Positions 34,695-43,555 of a stretch of DNA of 64,000 bases are shown here, piece after piece (the stretch's first letter is position 1; the number at the start of each line of letters is the position of its first letter). Below the pieces are notes generated by a model. The model did not search any database. It saw nothing but the letters and a program-made list of their open reading frames with translations, and was not told where the DNA came from. Source of the stretch: Candidatus Omnitrophota bacterium (GTDB lineage: Bacteria > Hinthialibacterota > Hinthialibacteria > Hinthialibacterales > JAKPRU01); assembly GCA_029570205.1 (NCBI GenBank), contig JAKQSI010000096.1, positions 70,244 through 134,243 on the forward strand. The letters are read 5' to 3'. The translations under genes were made by a program, and so were the position numbers.

Positions 34695-37600
34695 TTACCT
34701 TTCCCTGTATGGTACTTTGATATGGATGATCGTCCCCGCGCCAATATGGGACTGAACCTCGAATGTCCCCCGGAGAAGGGAAACCCGTTCCTCCATGCTC
34801 CGGAGGCCCATCCGCCTCTCGGCCGGGGCAGCGTTCATCCGCTGCTGCACATCGAAGCCCTTGCCGTTATCCTCGATCTGAAGAGAAATAGTTGAGCCGG
34901 AGGCCGTCAAACGAATGGTAACGCGCGTTGCCTCGGCATGATTCTTTACATTGTTTAACGCTTCCTGGACCAGGCGGTAGAGATTGATTTCGGTATCGAA
35001 GTCCAGCGTGATGTTCTCCATTCCTGTACAGGAGAAATCGACACCGATGCCGGTTTTTTCCGAGAACTCTTCGCAGTAGTTGAGCACCGTCTTGGAGAGT
35101 CCCAGCTGATCCAGGCCGGCAGGACGAAGATTGTAGCACAGGTCCCGAACCGTCAGGATTGCATTCTGAAGGACATTACACAAATCCTGGATTTGTTTCG
35201 AATGCCGGGAGTCCGTAGTCGAGATTTGCTCGTCCAGCATTTGGATTCCGATCCGCACGGTGGTCAGGTCCTGGGCGATGTTATCGTGAAGGTCACGAGA
35301 AATTCTCCGCCGTTCGTCTTCCTGTATTTTAATCAATTCCTGGGTCAGTGCACGAATGGATTCCTCGCTTCGTTTTCGTTCGGTGATATCGAGAGCAAGA
35401 AGCGCCAATCGTGTAACCTCGGCTTTTTCGTCCAGTACCGGGTACAGATGGTTGTCGAAAAACCTCCCGTCCCGTTCATCCTGGAATTGAACGGGTTCCC
35501 TGGTCCGGACGGCGCGCCGGATTTGTTCCATCCGGCTTTTTGCCGATTCTGTGGGTAGATAATCGGTAATGTTTGTACCGATCAAATCACGGAGATCGGC
35601 TCGGAATCGGCCGGCGAGGCCCTGGTTCCCCTGGAGAATATTCCCGTGGATATCCAGCAGGCAGGCTACTTCCGGAAAAGCGTTCAACATGACTCTCAGG
35701 GTCTCCTCGCTTTCCTGCAACGCTTCCCGGGAGCGTTTCTGTTCGGTAATGTCCTGGGCTATTTCTACAACACCGATAATGATTCCCAAGTCGTCCCGCA
35801 CCGGATACCCCCGATGCAGCCAAATGGCATCGTCCTCTTTTGTTCGTTCCACTTGACACGGCTTTCCCGTCCGAAGGACATCGACCACCGGGCAGCCGGT
35901 ACACGGTTCTGAAGCATTCTCCCACAGTTCATAGCAATGTCTTCCGATCATCTCGTTCCGTTGAAGCCCCAATATCTCCCAAGCGGTTCTGTTTGCAAGG
36001 ACAATGCGCAAATCCGTATCGACAAAGGTAATGATATCCTGCGCGGCATCCAGCACAGCGGCCTTCTCCCGCTCGGATCGTTTCAATTCGATATTCGACT
36101 TGACCAGTTCGTTTGTGCGCTCCTCTACACGGCGTTCCAATTCGTCATTGGCTCTTTTCAGCGCTTCTTCCGCGAGTTTGCGGGCCGTAATATCGGTAAC
36201 GACACCGGATGAACCGATAAACTGCCCCTTTTCGTCGATGTGGGGACGGCTGGAAGCCCGGATCCAGAGATACTCCCCGGACTTTGTACGAAATCGGTAC
36301 TCACCCGTAACCGTCCGGCCGCAAAGGATATCCTGGAGCGCGATTTTTGCACGTTCCAGATCCTCCGGGGGAAAGAACGGATCGATCGGGCGGCCGACTA
36401 ATTCATCGGGATCATAGCCCATCATCCTCTTGACGGCCGGACTCACGTACGTGATATTCCCCCGTGTATCCACCGTGTAGATGATATCGTTCAGCGACTC
36501 CACTAAATCTCGATATTTCTTTTCGGAAGCTTCCAGGGAACAGTGCTTCTGGTACAGAAAAACCACGGCGACGGAGGCAAACAGGAGGGAAATTGCTACC
36601 GGAAGGTAGAATGCCGGTGTACGCCAAATCGGCGGGAGAATCTCAAATCGAGCTTGGGCAGGAGTCGGATCGATATTTCGATCGTTGTCCGCTGCCCGCA
36701 CCTCGAACCGGTATTCTCCCGGACTCCGCGAAGGCGTAACCGCCGTTGTGGCACGATCAAACGGAGACCATGGAATTTCATTTCCGTTTTCTTCCGATAA
36801 AGGAACAACTCGCCAGGAATAAACCAGGTCCTCCGCCAATGTCAGATTCCATTTATCCTTCGCCGAGAAAACAAATACTCCTTCATCGCCGGCGGGAATG
36901 GTCCGTGGGGATTCCCGGATCACCGTATCCGGCGGATCATCCGTCGGGCGATAACAGGCTATCCCCACATTCTGCAACGCCACCCAGATCGTCCCTTTTG
37001 GGGATTCGCAAATCCCATGGATGCTCTGCCCTTCCAGACCATCCTCGTGCGTGTAGTTCACCCAGCGCCCATCGCGACAGGAGGACAGATTGGTTGCTCT
37101 TCCCGCCGCCCAGATCGTTCCATCGCTTGCCGGAAAGATGCGCTCCACCAGGTCGCTGTGCATCCCTTCTCTGGTTGTGTATCGCTGAAGGCTCTCGCCG
37201 TCCCAACAGAACAATCCACCGCCGGTGGTCCCAAACCATATACATCCGTCCGCTTCACAGGCAATCGCGGAAATGCGATGCTGGACCTTCAGATCCTCCC
37301 CCTGTATCGATAAGAGAACCTTATCTTCTTTCCAACGCTCCACGTGGTTCTGGAACTCCACCCACACGCTGCCGTCCGGTCCCTCCGCCATGCTTCGCGC
37401 CGCCTCTATCGGGACGCTTAATCCTTTTGGGCGAAGTTCCCATTGGTCCCCAACATACTCATAGGCTCCTTTCTGGGTAGCGAGATACAGCCGACCGCTT
37501 TTTGTTTGGAGCAATTGGTTGACACCTTGGATTTCTTCGGGAATGGGTATGGAGCGGAGGACTGTTTGTCGATCCAGAGAAAACTCAACAATGCGGTCCT

Positions 37601-38906
37601 GGAACAGCACATAAATCCGGCCATTGCAGGGACGTGTGATCCCAGATCCCCTTTTGTTGTCCGGGTGAAGCGACGCAATCGGTTGCCAAGCGCTGCCGTT
37701 CCACTGCGCCAGACGGCCATGGTCATCCGTGGTCAGTGGCGGCATATCCGGATCGCTGCAAACCGTCAGCCCCGGCAGGGACACGCCATCCACAGTACGG
37801 CGCTGGATTACCCAGGAGGTCGGGGCAATTCGGTATGCTCCAGCCTCCGTCCCGATCCACACCGCCCCATCCGGAAAACAAGAAACCGCTTCCACGCGCG
37901 GGTTCGGGACCTTGTCATTCAGAGAGGGATTTCTCCACATCCCATCCCGCCGTACCCAAATCCCTTGTCGTGTCCCGACAAATAACTCTCCATCCGGTGT
38001 CTCGTCCACACAGACAGAACTCCCTCCCAGCTCGGGTTCCGTGGTCCACTTCTCTCCATCGTATCGATACAGCGTGGCATCACCCGCCAGCCATACGGAA
38101 CCATCCCGGCTCTCCAGGATGGAATAGTTCTTTCCACCCACTTCCTCTGCCCGCCACCGGTGTTCCCAATAAGAGCCGGTATATACGAGAATCCCGGATT
38201 TATTAACACCTGCCCATACCTCTCCGTTCGACATTTCGACAAGATCGCGAACGCTGTTCCCTTCTGTCAGCGTCGGGTCCAGAACCACAGCCCAATCACC
38301 ATTCGGCATAGTTATCTCCCCGGATGTGTCCCGATCGGGTGACGAAGCGCGAGGAGAGAATTGCAGGACTTCTCCACCTCCCGTTCCAAACCAGAATGTT
38401 CCGTTGCTGCGTCGGAGAATACAATAAATGGAGGCCGTTGCGTGGTTCGGAATGGCGGTGGGAATGTGTTGCCAACGGCCTTGCCCGTCCTGTCTCGGCA
38501 GATAAGCAATTCCGGCCATGGTCCCGGCCCAGATTCCCCGTTCGCCATCGGGCATCAGCGTCCGCACATAGTTGTGAGGCAATCCTTCTGTTTGCCGGAA
38601 GGTCCTCCAATTGGTTCCGTCGTATCGTGAGATCCCGCCTCCCCAAGTCGCAAACCATACGGATTCGTCGTTCGTCCGGATAATATCCCGTACAATTTCC
38701 GCCCCCAGACCGTCGGAGACACCGAATCCCCTTATATTCGGCGCTTTTGCCGAACCCAGTATCGGCTGCATTGCATACAGCATCAGCAATCCGCAAAACA
38801 CGTAAATGAGGCGCCGATATCCGACAAGTATTCCGGCGCTTGTCCGGCCTGGAAGCCGGTTTTCCGCATGGATCTGCTTGGCGCTGAATGCCGACTGCCG
38901 CATCAT
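34695..38906 (-). CDS. Giant propeller sensor histidine kinase (Reg_prop - Y_Y_Y - PAS x3 - HisKA_3 - HATPase)
   Basis: Start ATG 38906 is preceded by GGAG and gives about 1403 residues. A membrane anchor (about 31-53) leads to a periplasmic double-propeller region with repeated 'G.vW.gt..G...' units (for example DESVWFATWGGGISRYDG and CIWFGTTGGGLFCWDG). A Y_Y_Y-like beta domain and a second membrane helix (about 767-790) follow. Three PAS domains and a short coiled coil lead to a HisKA_3 box RRISRDLHDNIAQDL with His1207 and a HATPase domain. The HPK7 (NarX/NreB) type H-box implies a LuxR-type response regulator partner, which is not in the window. It likely senses an extracellular nutrient. 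Confidence 0.88.
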   Translation of the reverse strand: MMRQSAFSAKQIHAENRLPGRTSAGILVGYRRLIYVFCGLLMLYAMQPILGSAKAPNIRGFGVSDGLGAEIVRDIIRTNDESVWFATWGGGISRYDGTNWRTFRQTEGLPHNYVRTLMPDGERGIWAGTMAGIAYLPRQDGQGRWQHIPTAIPNHATASIYCILRRSNGTFWFGTGGGEVLQFSPRASSPDRDTSGEITMPNGDWAVVLDPTLTEGNSVRDLVEMSNGEVWAGVNKSGILVYTGSYWEHRWRAEEVGGKNYSILESRDGSVWLAGDATLYRYDGEKWTTEPELGGSSVCVDETPDGELFVGTRQGIWVRRDGMWRNPSLNDKVPNPRVEAVSCFPDGAVWIGTEAGAYRIAPTSWVIQRRTVDGVSLPGLTVCSDPDMPPLTTDDHGRLAQWNGSAWQPIASLHPDNKRGSGITRPCNGRIYVLFQDRIVEFSLDRQTVLRSIPIPEEIQGVNQLLQTKSGRLYLATQKGAYEYVGDQWELRPKGLSVPIEAARSMAEGPDGSVWVEFQNHVERWKEDKVLLSIQGEDLKVQHRISAIACEADGCIWFGTTGGGLFCWDGESLQRYTTREGMHSDLVERIFPASDGTIWAAGRATNLSSCRDGRWVNYTHEDGLEGQSIHGICESPKGTIWVALQNVGIACYRPTDDPPDTVIRESPRTIPAGDEGVFVFSAKDKWNLTLAEDLVYSWRVVPLSEENGNEIPWSPFDRATTAVTPSRSPGEYRFEVRAADNDRNIDPTPAQARFEILPPIWRTPAFYLPVAISLLFASVAVVFLYQKHCSLEASEKKYRDLVESLNDIIYTVDTRGNITYVSPAVKRMMGYDPDELVGRPIDPFFPPEDLERAKIALQDILCGRTVTGEYRFRTKSGEYLWIRASSRPHIDEKGQFIGSSGVVTDITARKLAEEALKRANDELERRVEERTNELVKSNIELKRSEREKAAVLDAAQDIITFVDTDLRIVLANRTAWEILGLQRNEMIGRHCYELWENASEPCTGCPVVDVLRTGKPCQVERTKEDDAIWLHRGYPVRDDLGIIIGVVEIAQDITEQKRSREALQESEETLRVMLNAFPEVACLLDIHGNILQGNQGLAGRFRADLRDLIGTNITDYLPTESAKSRMEQIRRAVRTREPVQFQDERDGRFFDNHLYPVLDEKAEVTRLALLALDITERKRSEESIRALTQELIKIQEDERRRISRDLHDNIAQDLTTVRIGIQMLDEQISTTDSRHSKQIQDLCNVLQNAILTVRDLCYNLRPAGLDQLGLSKTVLNYCEEFSEKTGIGVDFSCTGMENITLDFDTEINLYRLVQEALNNVKNHAEATRVTIRLTASGSTISLQIEDNGKGFDVQQRMNAAPAERRMGLRSMEERVSLLRGTFEVQSHIGAGTIIHIKVPYRER

Positions 38907-39224
38907 GGATGTCCGCTCCGGGTTTCGTCCGTATGCGTCGACAAAGACGCTTTTTTTTGCAATCCCACACCGGAGTTCCCGGAAATTAGCACATCTTCTA
39001 TTCCGGCGCAAGCAGCAAATGGCTAGTGATTTCAATTACTTAGGACAGATTCAATAAGGCAGATTGCGTCTCTGAATCTCTCCTTGCGACCGCACAGATC
39101 GTTCGAAAGAGCCGTACCGACAAGGCAACGGTGGTGCGGATTCCCAATGTGATGACTCGTTTTCTAACCTCCCTGTAAATAAAGATTTATACCATTTCCA
39201 TGCTCCGGGAAAGGGCTTGTTTTC

Positions 39225-39253
39225 TTGACGGTTTGGGATTTGTAGCTCAGAAT
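39225..39253 (+). promoter_or_regulatory. Candidate promoter for the accBC operon
   Basis: TTGACG at 39225-39230 and CAGAAT at 39248-39253 have a 17-nt spacer, about 190 bp upstream of accB. The -35 is near consensus and the -10 weaker. The R1 repeat lies between it and accB. Confidence 0.35.
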
Positions 39254-39295
39254 GAGTGTTTGCAGCATCAACTTGGTCTCATATCGTTGCGGACG

Positions 39296-39370
39296 AGCCA
39301 CCGGCAAGATGCCAGCGCCACCCGGAGTTTTTCTCGTCCCACCCTCTCCCGGAGGGGGAAGGAAAAGGTG
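39296..39370 (-). repeat. Dispersed repeat, family R1, copy 2 (inverted)
   Basis: The reverse complement of this segment matches 670-740. The core 39299-39325 differs from 706-732 at a single base, and both copies carry a GGGAGAGGGTGGG-type tract on the same side. The intervening bases differ, so the conserved units are the hairpin and the core. Confidence 0.7.
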
Positions 39371-39445
39371 GTCTCCGAGCTGTGAACTGTCCGTAAAGGC
39401 ATTTGAGTCACCCAGCAACAGATCCTTTTGAGAAAGCACGAATAG

Positions 39446-39907
39446 ATGGATCTCGATCTGATACGCCAGATAATAGCTCTCGTGGAGAAGGCGGAAATAT
39501 CCGAACTGGAGTTGGAGGAAGAGGATCTTCGGGTGGTGGTGAAGAAGTATGCTGCCCCAGTAACGATATCCTCGCTTCCTCTGCAAGGATATGCGCCACC
39601 GCCGCCTGTGCCCGTGCCGGCTGAAGCGAAATCAACCTCCGAGCCGGAGAGCAAGCCGCTCGACGATGTGAATGTCATCAGGTCACCCATGGTGGGGACG
39701 TTTTATCGTGCTCCCTCCCCGGATGCGGAACCGTTTGTGGAGGTGGGAAGCGATGTGCGGGAAGACACGGTGGTGTGCATTCTGGAAGCGATGAAAGTGA
39801 TGAACGAGTTGAAAGCAGGATATCGTGGAAAAGTGGCGGCTATACTGGTGGAAAACGGTCAACCGGTGGAATACAACCAGCCGTTATTCCATATTCGAAA
39901 GAGTTGA
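39446..39907 (+). CDS. accB: Acetyl-CoA carboxylase biotin carboxyl carrier protein
   Basis: AccB carries the biotin that AccC carboxylates in the first step of fatty-acid synthesis. The 153-residue protein has an N-terminal dimerisation-type helix region (MDLDLIRQIIALVEKA, ELELEEEDLRVVVKK), a Pro/Ala-rich flexible linker (about 37-75) and the biotinyl domain. The target motif EAMKVMN has Lys117 as attachment site, and the family 'thumb' SPMVGTFYRAPSPD is present. accC starts 42 nt downstream. Confidence 0.96.
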   Translation: MDLDLIRQIIALVEKAEISELELEEEDLRVVVKKYAAPVTISSLPLQGYAPPPPVPVPAEAKSTSEPESKPLDDVNVIRSPMVGTFYRAPSPDAEPFVEVGSDVREDTVVCILEAMKVMNELKAGYRGKVAAILVENGQPVEYNQPLFHIRKS

Positions 39908-39949
39908 CAAATCCGGCCCCCGGTATGGGTGTGCCGTCCGGGATCATCC

Positions 39950-41356
39950 ATGTTTACCAAGATTCTGATTGCCAATCGGGGCGAAATTGCCTTACGGATT
40001 ATCCGTGCCTGTCGAGAGATGGATATCCGCACGGTGGCGGTGTACTCGGAAGCGGATGGAGACAGCCTTCATGTGCAGTTTGCCGATGAGGCGGTGTGTA
40101 TCGGTGCCGCGCCGCCGCGAGAAAGTTATCTGAACGTGCCTCGGATCATCAGCGCGGCCGAGATTACGGATGCGGATGCGATTCATCCGGGATACGGTTT
40201 TTTGTCGGAGATTCCCCATTTTGCGGAGATCTGTACCTCTTGCAATATCACGTTTATCGGGCCGCCGGCGGATGTGATTGCGCGAAGCGGAGACAAGTCG
40301 AAAGCGCGGGAAATCATGAAGAAACATGGCGTACCGATCATTCCCGGCTCCGATGGAATTGTGGCCAATCCGGATGAGGCGGTGGAGTTGGCTCACCAGA
40401 TCGGATACCCGGTGATCTTGAAAGCGGCGGCGGGGGGGGGCGGGCGAGGAATGCGTGTGGCGCATACGGATATCAGTCTGAGAAAGTCGTTTGGAACGGC
40501 GCAGTCGGAGGCGGAACGCGCATTCGGAAATCCATATCTTTATTTGGAAAAATACATTCAACGTCCCCGCCATGTTGAATTTCAGATTCTGGCGGACCAT
40601 TACGGGAATATGGTTCACTTGGGGGAGCGCGAATGCTCGTTTCAGCGTCGGCATCAGAAAATGCTGGAGGAAGCGCCATCGGCCGCGGTCAGCCCGGAGT
40701 TGAGGGAGAAGATGGGGGAATCGGCTATTCAGGCGGCCAAAGCATTTGAATACCGGAATGCGGGGACCATCGAGTTTCTGTTGGACGAGAACGGGAACTA
40801 CTACTTCATTGAAATCAATACGCGGATTCAGGTGGAACATCCGGTCACGGAGGCGATTACGAGCCTTGACCTGGTGAAAGAGCAGATTGCGATTGCGGCC
40901 GGTGAGCGTTTGCAGTTCAAGCAGCAAGACATTATTGTCCGGGGCCATGCCATCGAATGCCGAATCAACGCAGAGGACCCGTCGCAGAATTTTATGCCGA
41001 GTTGCGGGAAGATTACTGCGTTGCACCTTCCGGGCGGTCCGGGGATTCGGATCGATACGCACATTTACACGGAATACGTTATTCCCCAGAACTATGATTC
41101 TATGCTGGCGAAGGTGATTGCATGGGGTCGCACCCGTGAGGAGGCGACGGCGCGGATGCGGCGGGCGCTTCACGAAATGGTGATCGAAGGGGTTTCCAGC
41201 ACGATTCCGTTTCAGGAGATTATTCTCAACAGTCGCCAATTTCGGTCGGGGAAGTTCAACACGGCCACAGTGGAGCAGTTGCTGGAAACGGCGTATCCTG
41301 ATACAGGGCGTCAGGGAGGACTGCCGCTGGTAGAAATGGGCGGAGCGGTGGTATGA
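39950..41356 (+). CDS. accC: Acetyl-CoA carboxylase biotin carboxylase subunit
   Basis: AccC uses ATP and bicarbonate to carboxylate biotin on AccB. The start ATG 39950 gives [20 protein letters not shown], the invariant N-terminus. The ATP-grasp glycine loop [13 protein letters not shown], the biotin-carboxylase signatures [15 protein letters not shown] and [15 protein letters not shown], and [16 protein letters not shown] are all present. At 468 residues it is a little longer than the typical 450 at the C-terminus. It is followed by asp23/amaP genes, an arrangement known in Firmicutes and several other phyla. accA and accD are not here. Confidence 0.96.
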   Translation: MFTKILIANRGEIALRIIRACREMDIRTVAVYSEADGDSLHVQFADEAVCIGAAPPRESYLNVPRIISAAEITDADAIHPGYGFLSEIPHFAEICTSCNITFIGPPADVIARSGDKSKAREIMKKHGVPIIPGSDGIVANPDEAVELAHQIGYPVILKAAAGGGGRGMRVAHTDISLRKSFGTAQSEAERAFGNPYLYLEKYIQRPRHVEFQILADHYGNMVHLGERECSFQRRHQKMLEEAPSAAVSPELREKMGESAIQAAKAFEYRNAGTIEFLLDENGNYYFIEINTRIQVEHPVTEAITSLDLVKEQIAIAAGERLQFKQQDIIVRGHAIECRINAEDPSQNFMPSCGKITALHLPGGPGIRIDTHIYTEYVIPQNYDSMLAKVIAWGRTREEATARMRRALHEMVIEGVSSTIPFQEIILNSRQFRSGKFNTATVEQLLETAYPDTGRQGGLPLVEMGGAVV

Positions 41357-41383
41357 TGGTTTAGTTGAACCTACTCCGCGTCT

Positions 41384-41405
41384 GCCCCAATCTTTGGGGG
41401 AGAGG
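41384..41405 (-). repeat. Dispersed repeat, family R2, short copy
   Basis: CCCCAATCTTTGGGGGAGAG is the reverse complement of the CTCCCCCAAAGAT start of the copy at 48307. It lies 28 nt after the accC stop and 59 nt before the next gene. Only the hairpin half of the repeat is present. Confidence 0.5.
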
Positions 41406-41463
41406 GTTTGCGACAGTTTCGCGATCTTTGACTTAACGACATGGCGATCTATGGAGGCTGAAA

Positions 41464-41880
41464 GTGAACGGATATTACATGACGGAAAACGGGCGGGTGA
41501 GTATCGCCCCAAACATTCTCAAATCCTTTGTGATAAAGGAACTGGAGGGATCCTCCTGTTTTCGGCTTTGCGCAACACGCGGCGAAGGGCTGGGAGAGTA
41601 TTTCGGCAAGCGGAGTCTCGATAACAGTATCCGGGTGTCGTTTACGGACAGCGGTCGGGCGAACATCAGCCTGAATCTTCAGGTGCTGTTTGGGACCCGC
41701 ATCCGTTTGAAGGCGCGTGAGTTACAGGGTCGGATTGCACGAGCCATCGCACTCGGCACAGGTTTGGATGTGGAAGATGTGTCGATTACTGTGGATCGGG
41801 TATATTGCGAGCCGGAAATCCTGGACAATCTTGTATCAGAGCCGACCCAGTCCAGCAACATTGATCTCGACGAAGGGTAA
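41464..41880 (+). CDS. Asp23/Gls24 family envelope stress protein
   Basis: The 138-residue protein matches the Asp23 (DUF322) fold. It opens NGRVSIAPNILKSFVIKEL, then GLGEYFGKRSLDNSIRVSF, ISLNLQVLFGTRI and a helix leading to TGLDVEDVSITVDRVY. The start is GTG 41464 with GGAGG 6 nt upstream; an internal ATG six codons later is possible. Asp23 proteins coat the inner face of the membrane through the anchor AmaP, and an AmaP-like gene follows. Linkage to accBC is a recurring arrangement in Gram-positive bacteria, so its appearance in a cell with a flagellar L/P-ring-type context is of interest. Confidence 0.8.
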   Translation: MNGYYMTENGRVSIAPNILKSFVIKELEGSSCFRLCATRGEGLGEYFGKRSLDNSIRVSFTDSGRANISLNLQVLFGTRIRLKARELQGRIARAIALGTGLDVEDVSITVDRVYCEPEILDNLVSEPTQSSNIDLDEG

Positions 41881-41965
41881 GGCAAAGCGTGTCCATCGAA
41901 CGGAATCGGGAGTGACCGTACGGAATTGACTTTATCGCCCCCGAGCGGGGGAAAGGAGGTGCCCG

Positions 41966-42577
41966 GTGACATTCTATCGCAGGTTATCCCTCATCATTGC
42001 ATTTTTGCTTCTATTGGGTGCGGCAGTGGGATTGGCGTATGTGTATTTTGCCGGGGAGCCGCTCTTGATGAACGCGGCCCGGTGGATAACAGATTGGTTG
42101 TTGAATTCGAACTTTTCGTGGGTGATTGTGTTGATCCTGGTGCTGCTTCTTGTGAATCTCGCTTTTTCGGTTCTGGCGGCGGCCTTCGAGTTCACGCCCG
42201 GATTCAGCCGTCATTTGACCATCGATGGAGAGGGCGGGCAGATCTCGGTGGCATTGGACGCTGTGGAGGAGTTCCTTCGTCGGAAAGGGTGTGAGGTAAG
42301 CGGGGTGCAGGAATTGCAGGTGAACGCGGAAGTGTGCAGCGGGTTGCTTGCTGTCTATTGCAGGCTTTCGTTGATCCTCGACCGGGACATCCCCACATTC
42401 GCCAAAGAATTTCAGGGACTCTTACGAAATGAGATTACGCGAACGCTGGGCGCTCAGGACATCAAAGAGATTCGGGTGATTATTTACAAGATGGTGACGG
42501 ACGATTCCGGGTTACGTCCTTCCTCTGCAGATGCGAAGATCAAGACGGAAGAACCGGGGGAGTTAGACCGGCGATGA
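41966..42577 (+). CDS. amaP: AmaP-like alkaline shock membrane anchor protein
   Basis: Start GTG 41966 has GGAGGT 5 nt upstream. Two membrane segments lie at about 6-30 (LSLIIAFLLLLGAAVGLAYVYF) and 50-72 (SWVIVLILVLLLVNLAFSVLA). A cytoplasmic Asp23-like domain follows, with the LTIDGEGGQISVALDAVEEFL region, then VCSGLLAVYCRLSLILDRDIPTF and IKEIRVIIYKMV. This two-helix plus Asp23-like layout is that of AmaP, which tethers Asp23 to the membrane. It follows the asp23 gene in the same orientation. The last codons and stop lie inside the first arm and loop of the terminator hairpin. Confidence 0.78.
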   Translation: MTFYRRLSLIIAFLLLLGAAVGLAYVYFAGEPLLMNAARWITDWLLNSNFSWVIVLILVLLLVNLAFSVLAAAFEFTPGFSRHLTIDGEGGQISVALDAVEEFLRRKGCEVSGVQELQVNAEVCSGLLAVYCRLSLILDRDIPTFAKEFQGLLRNEITRTLGAQDIKEIRVIIYKMVTDDSGLRPSSADAKIKTEEPGELDRR

Positions 42578-42593
42578 ATCGCCGGTCTATTTT
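42564..42593 (+). terminator. Hairpin at the amaP stop codon
   Basis: An 11-bp perfect stem (42564-42574 with 42579-42589) closes on the loop TGAA, which contains the amaP stop codon, and is followed by TATTTTC. The stem sequence TAGACCGGCGA is closely related to palindromes repeated at 42811-42836 and 42951-42975. It could be an intrinsic terminator recruited from that repeat family. Confidence 0.55.
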
Positions 42594-42597
42594 CATT

Positions 42598-42980
42598 CAG
42601 CCGTTCGGGCGCACCGACCGGAATATCCGTTGTCTCGAACGGGACATTGGATAATAGCCCGCCGTTTCAACAGGGCGCAATTCATTCCCGTTCAAATGAC
42701 TCTTCGGTCGACGCAGGCCATTCACGAATCCGTCCGGGTTCGACAATCCAAAATCGTACCCACCGTTGAAACGGTGGGCTATTGTCGTCCGTCCTTTGGA
42801 CGGATTGATGATAGCCCGACGATTTATCGCCGGGCATTTTATCACCCGGCATTTTATCCCTGCCCGCCATCATGCCCACCGTCGGGCACACCATCGTGCC
42901 CCGTTGAAACGGTGGGCTATTGTCGTCCGTCCTTTGGACTTCGGACGGCAATAGACCGACGATTTATCGCCGGGTCCCCT
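42598..42980. repeat. Cluster of palindromic repeats, family R4
   Basis: A 39-nt exact direct repeat occurs at 42763-42801 and 42901-42939. A second 19-nt exact repeat, CCGACGATTTATCGCCGGG, occurs at 42816-42834 and 42956-42974, with the same order and a near-equal period of 138-140 bp. Each unit is palindromic: CCCACCGTT/AACGGTGGG, CCGTCC-TTT-GGACGG and CCCGACGA..TCGCCGGG. The region is a partial tandem duplication of a multi-hairpin element. No protein-coding gene is credible here. Confidence 0.75.
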
Positions 42981-43188
42981 TAAAGGTAATATTTTTTTCA
43001 GAAAAAACACAAAATGGGCTTGACATGAATACGACGAATGTAGGATCATACGGCTCGTGCAAGCCAAATACCGGTGAACCGGCGTCACGGTCCCGGCAAG
43101 GATGGAGTGCTGGAGGCGATTCAGGAACACGCGGATCGCTGGGAAACACTCCTCCGGAAAATGGCCGATTCGGCCGGAGGAATGTGGT

Positions 43189-43485
43189 ATGAGCAAGGAC
43201 CGCGGACAGCAGGCTATGCCCGGGAATTTGCCCATGTTCCACAGCAATGTCGGCCGCTTGACAAACCTGCACCCATATTTGGGGCGCTCATCCCAACACC
43301 CGAAAGCAGCGGTTCAGAACAACGGGTATTACACACTGCACATCTCCGAGACGAGGTCGGCGCTTGCCAGTCGGAAATCCCCTGAACGACCCAAAAGTCA
43401 AGGAAGAGACCCTCCTCCGGTTTCCGGAACTTGCCGGAACCGCTCTGGCTCGTTCTCGGGTACCCCATTCGTTGTGTGCAGATAA
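43189..43485 (+). CDS. Doubtful small reading frame in an otherwise empty region
   Basis: The interval 42981-43555 lacks a recognisable gene. One 98-codon frame starts at ATG 43189 with GGAGGA about 7 nt upstream. Its middle (MFHSNVGRLTNLHPYLGRSS, then NNGYYTLHISETRSALASRK) looks protein-like, but the C-terminus does not. A second overlapping frame (GKDGVLEAIQEHADRWETLL, about 43095-43190) also has coding-like composition. Together they may be remnants of one or two lost genes. I see no known domain. Confidence 0.22.
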   Translation: MSKDRGQQAMPGNLPMFHSNVGRLTNLHPYLGRSSQHPKAAVQNNGYYTLHISETRSALASRKSPERPKSQGRDPPPVSGTCRNRSGSFSGTPFVVCR

Positions 43486-43555
43486 TCCGCGGGAATAAAC
43501 TTTCGGCGGAAACAATCTTTTGGTGAGTATCAAATCAACCGTAAGGAGAAAAATC

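Larger units (their letters stand above)
38907..39445. other. Intergenic region between sensor kinase and accB
   Basis: This 539-bp gap has no convincing gene. It holds a candidate promoter (39225-39253) and one reverse copy of repeat R1 (39296-39370), both listed separately. The first 300 bp show nothing I can interpret beyond presumed promoter sequence for the leftward kinase. Confidence 0.5.

Noticed and set aside
34560-34895. 111-codon plus-strand frame starting at TAATG after the SacI-like remnant
   Set aside because: Most of it is antisense to the kinase 3' end, and the unique part has no recognisable features.
39239-39253. tRNA-like 'TGTAGCTCAG' sequence
   Set aside because: No acceptor, anticodon or T-arm pairing follows; isolated similarity to a D-arm motif.
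39992-41512. Long open frame (506 codons) on the minus strand opposite accC
   Set aside because: The plus strand encodes an unmistakable biotin carboxylase; the minus frame is Arg/His-rich and featureless, an antisense shadow of GC-rich coding DNA.
42759-42980. CRISPR array
   Set aside because: Only two copies of the 39-nt repeat, the spacing is filled by other palindromes rather than unique spacers, and no cas genes are near.
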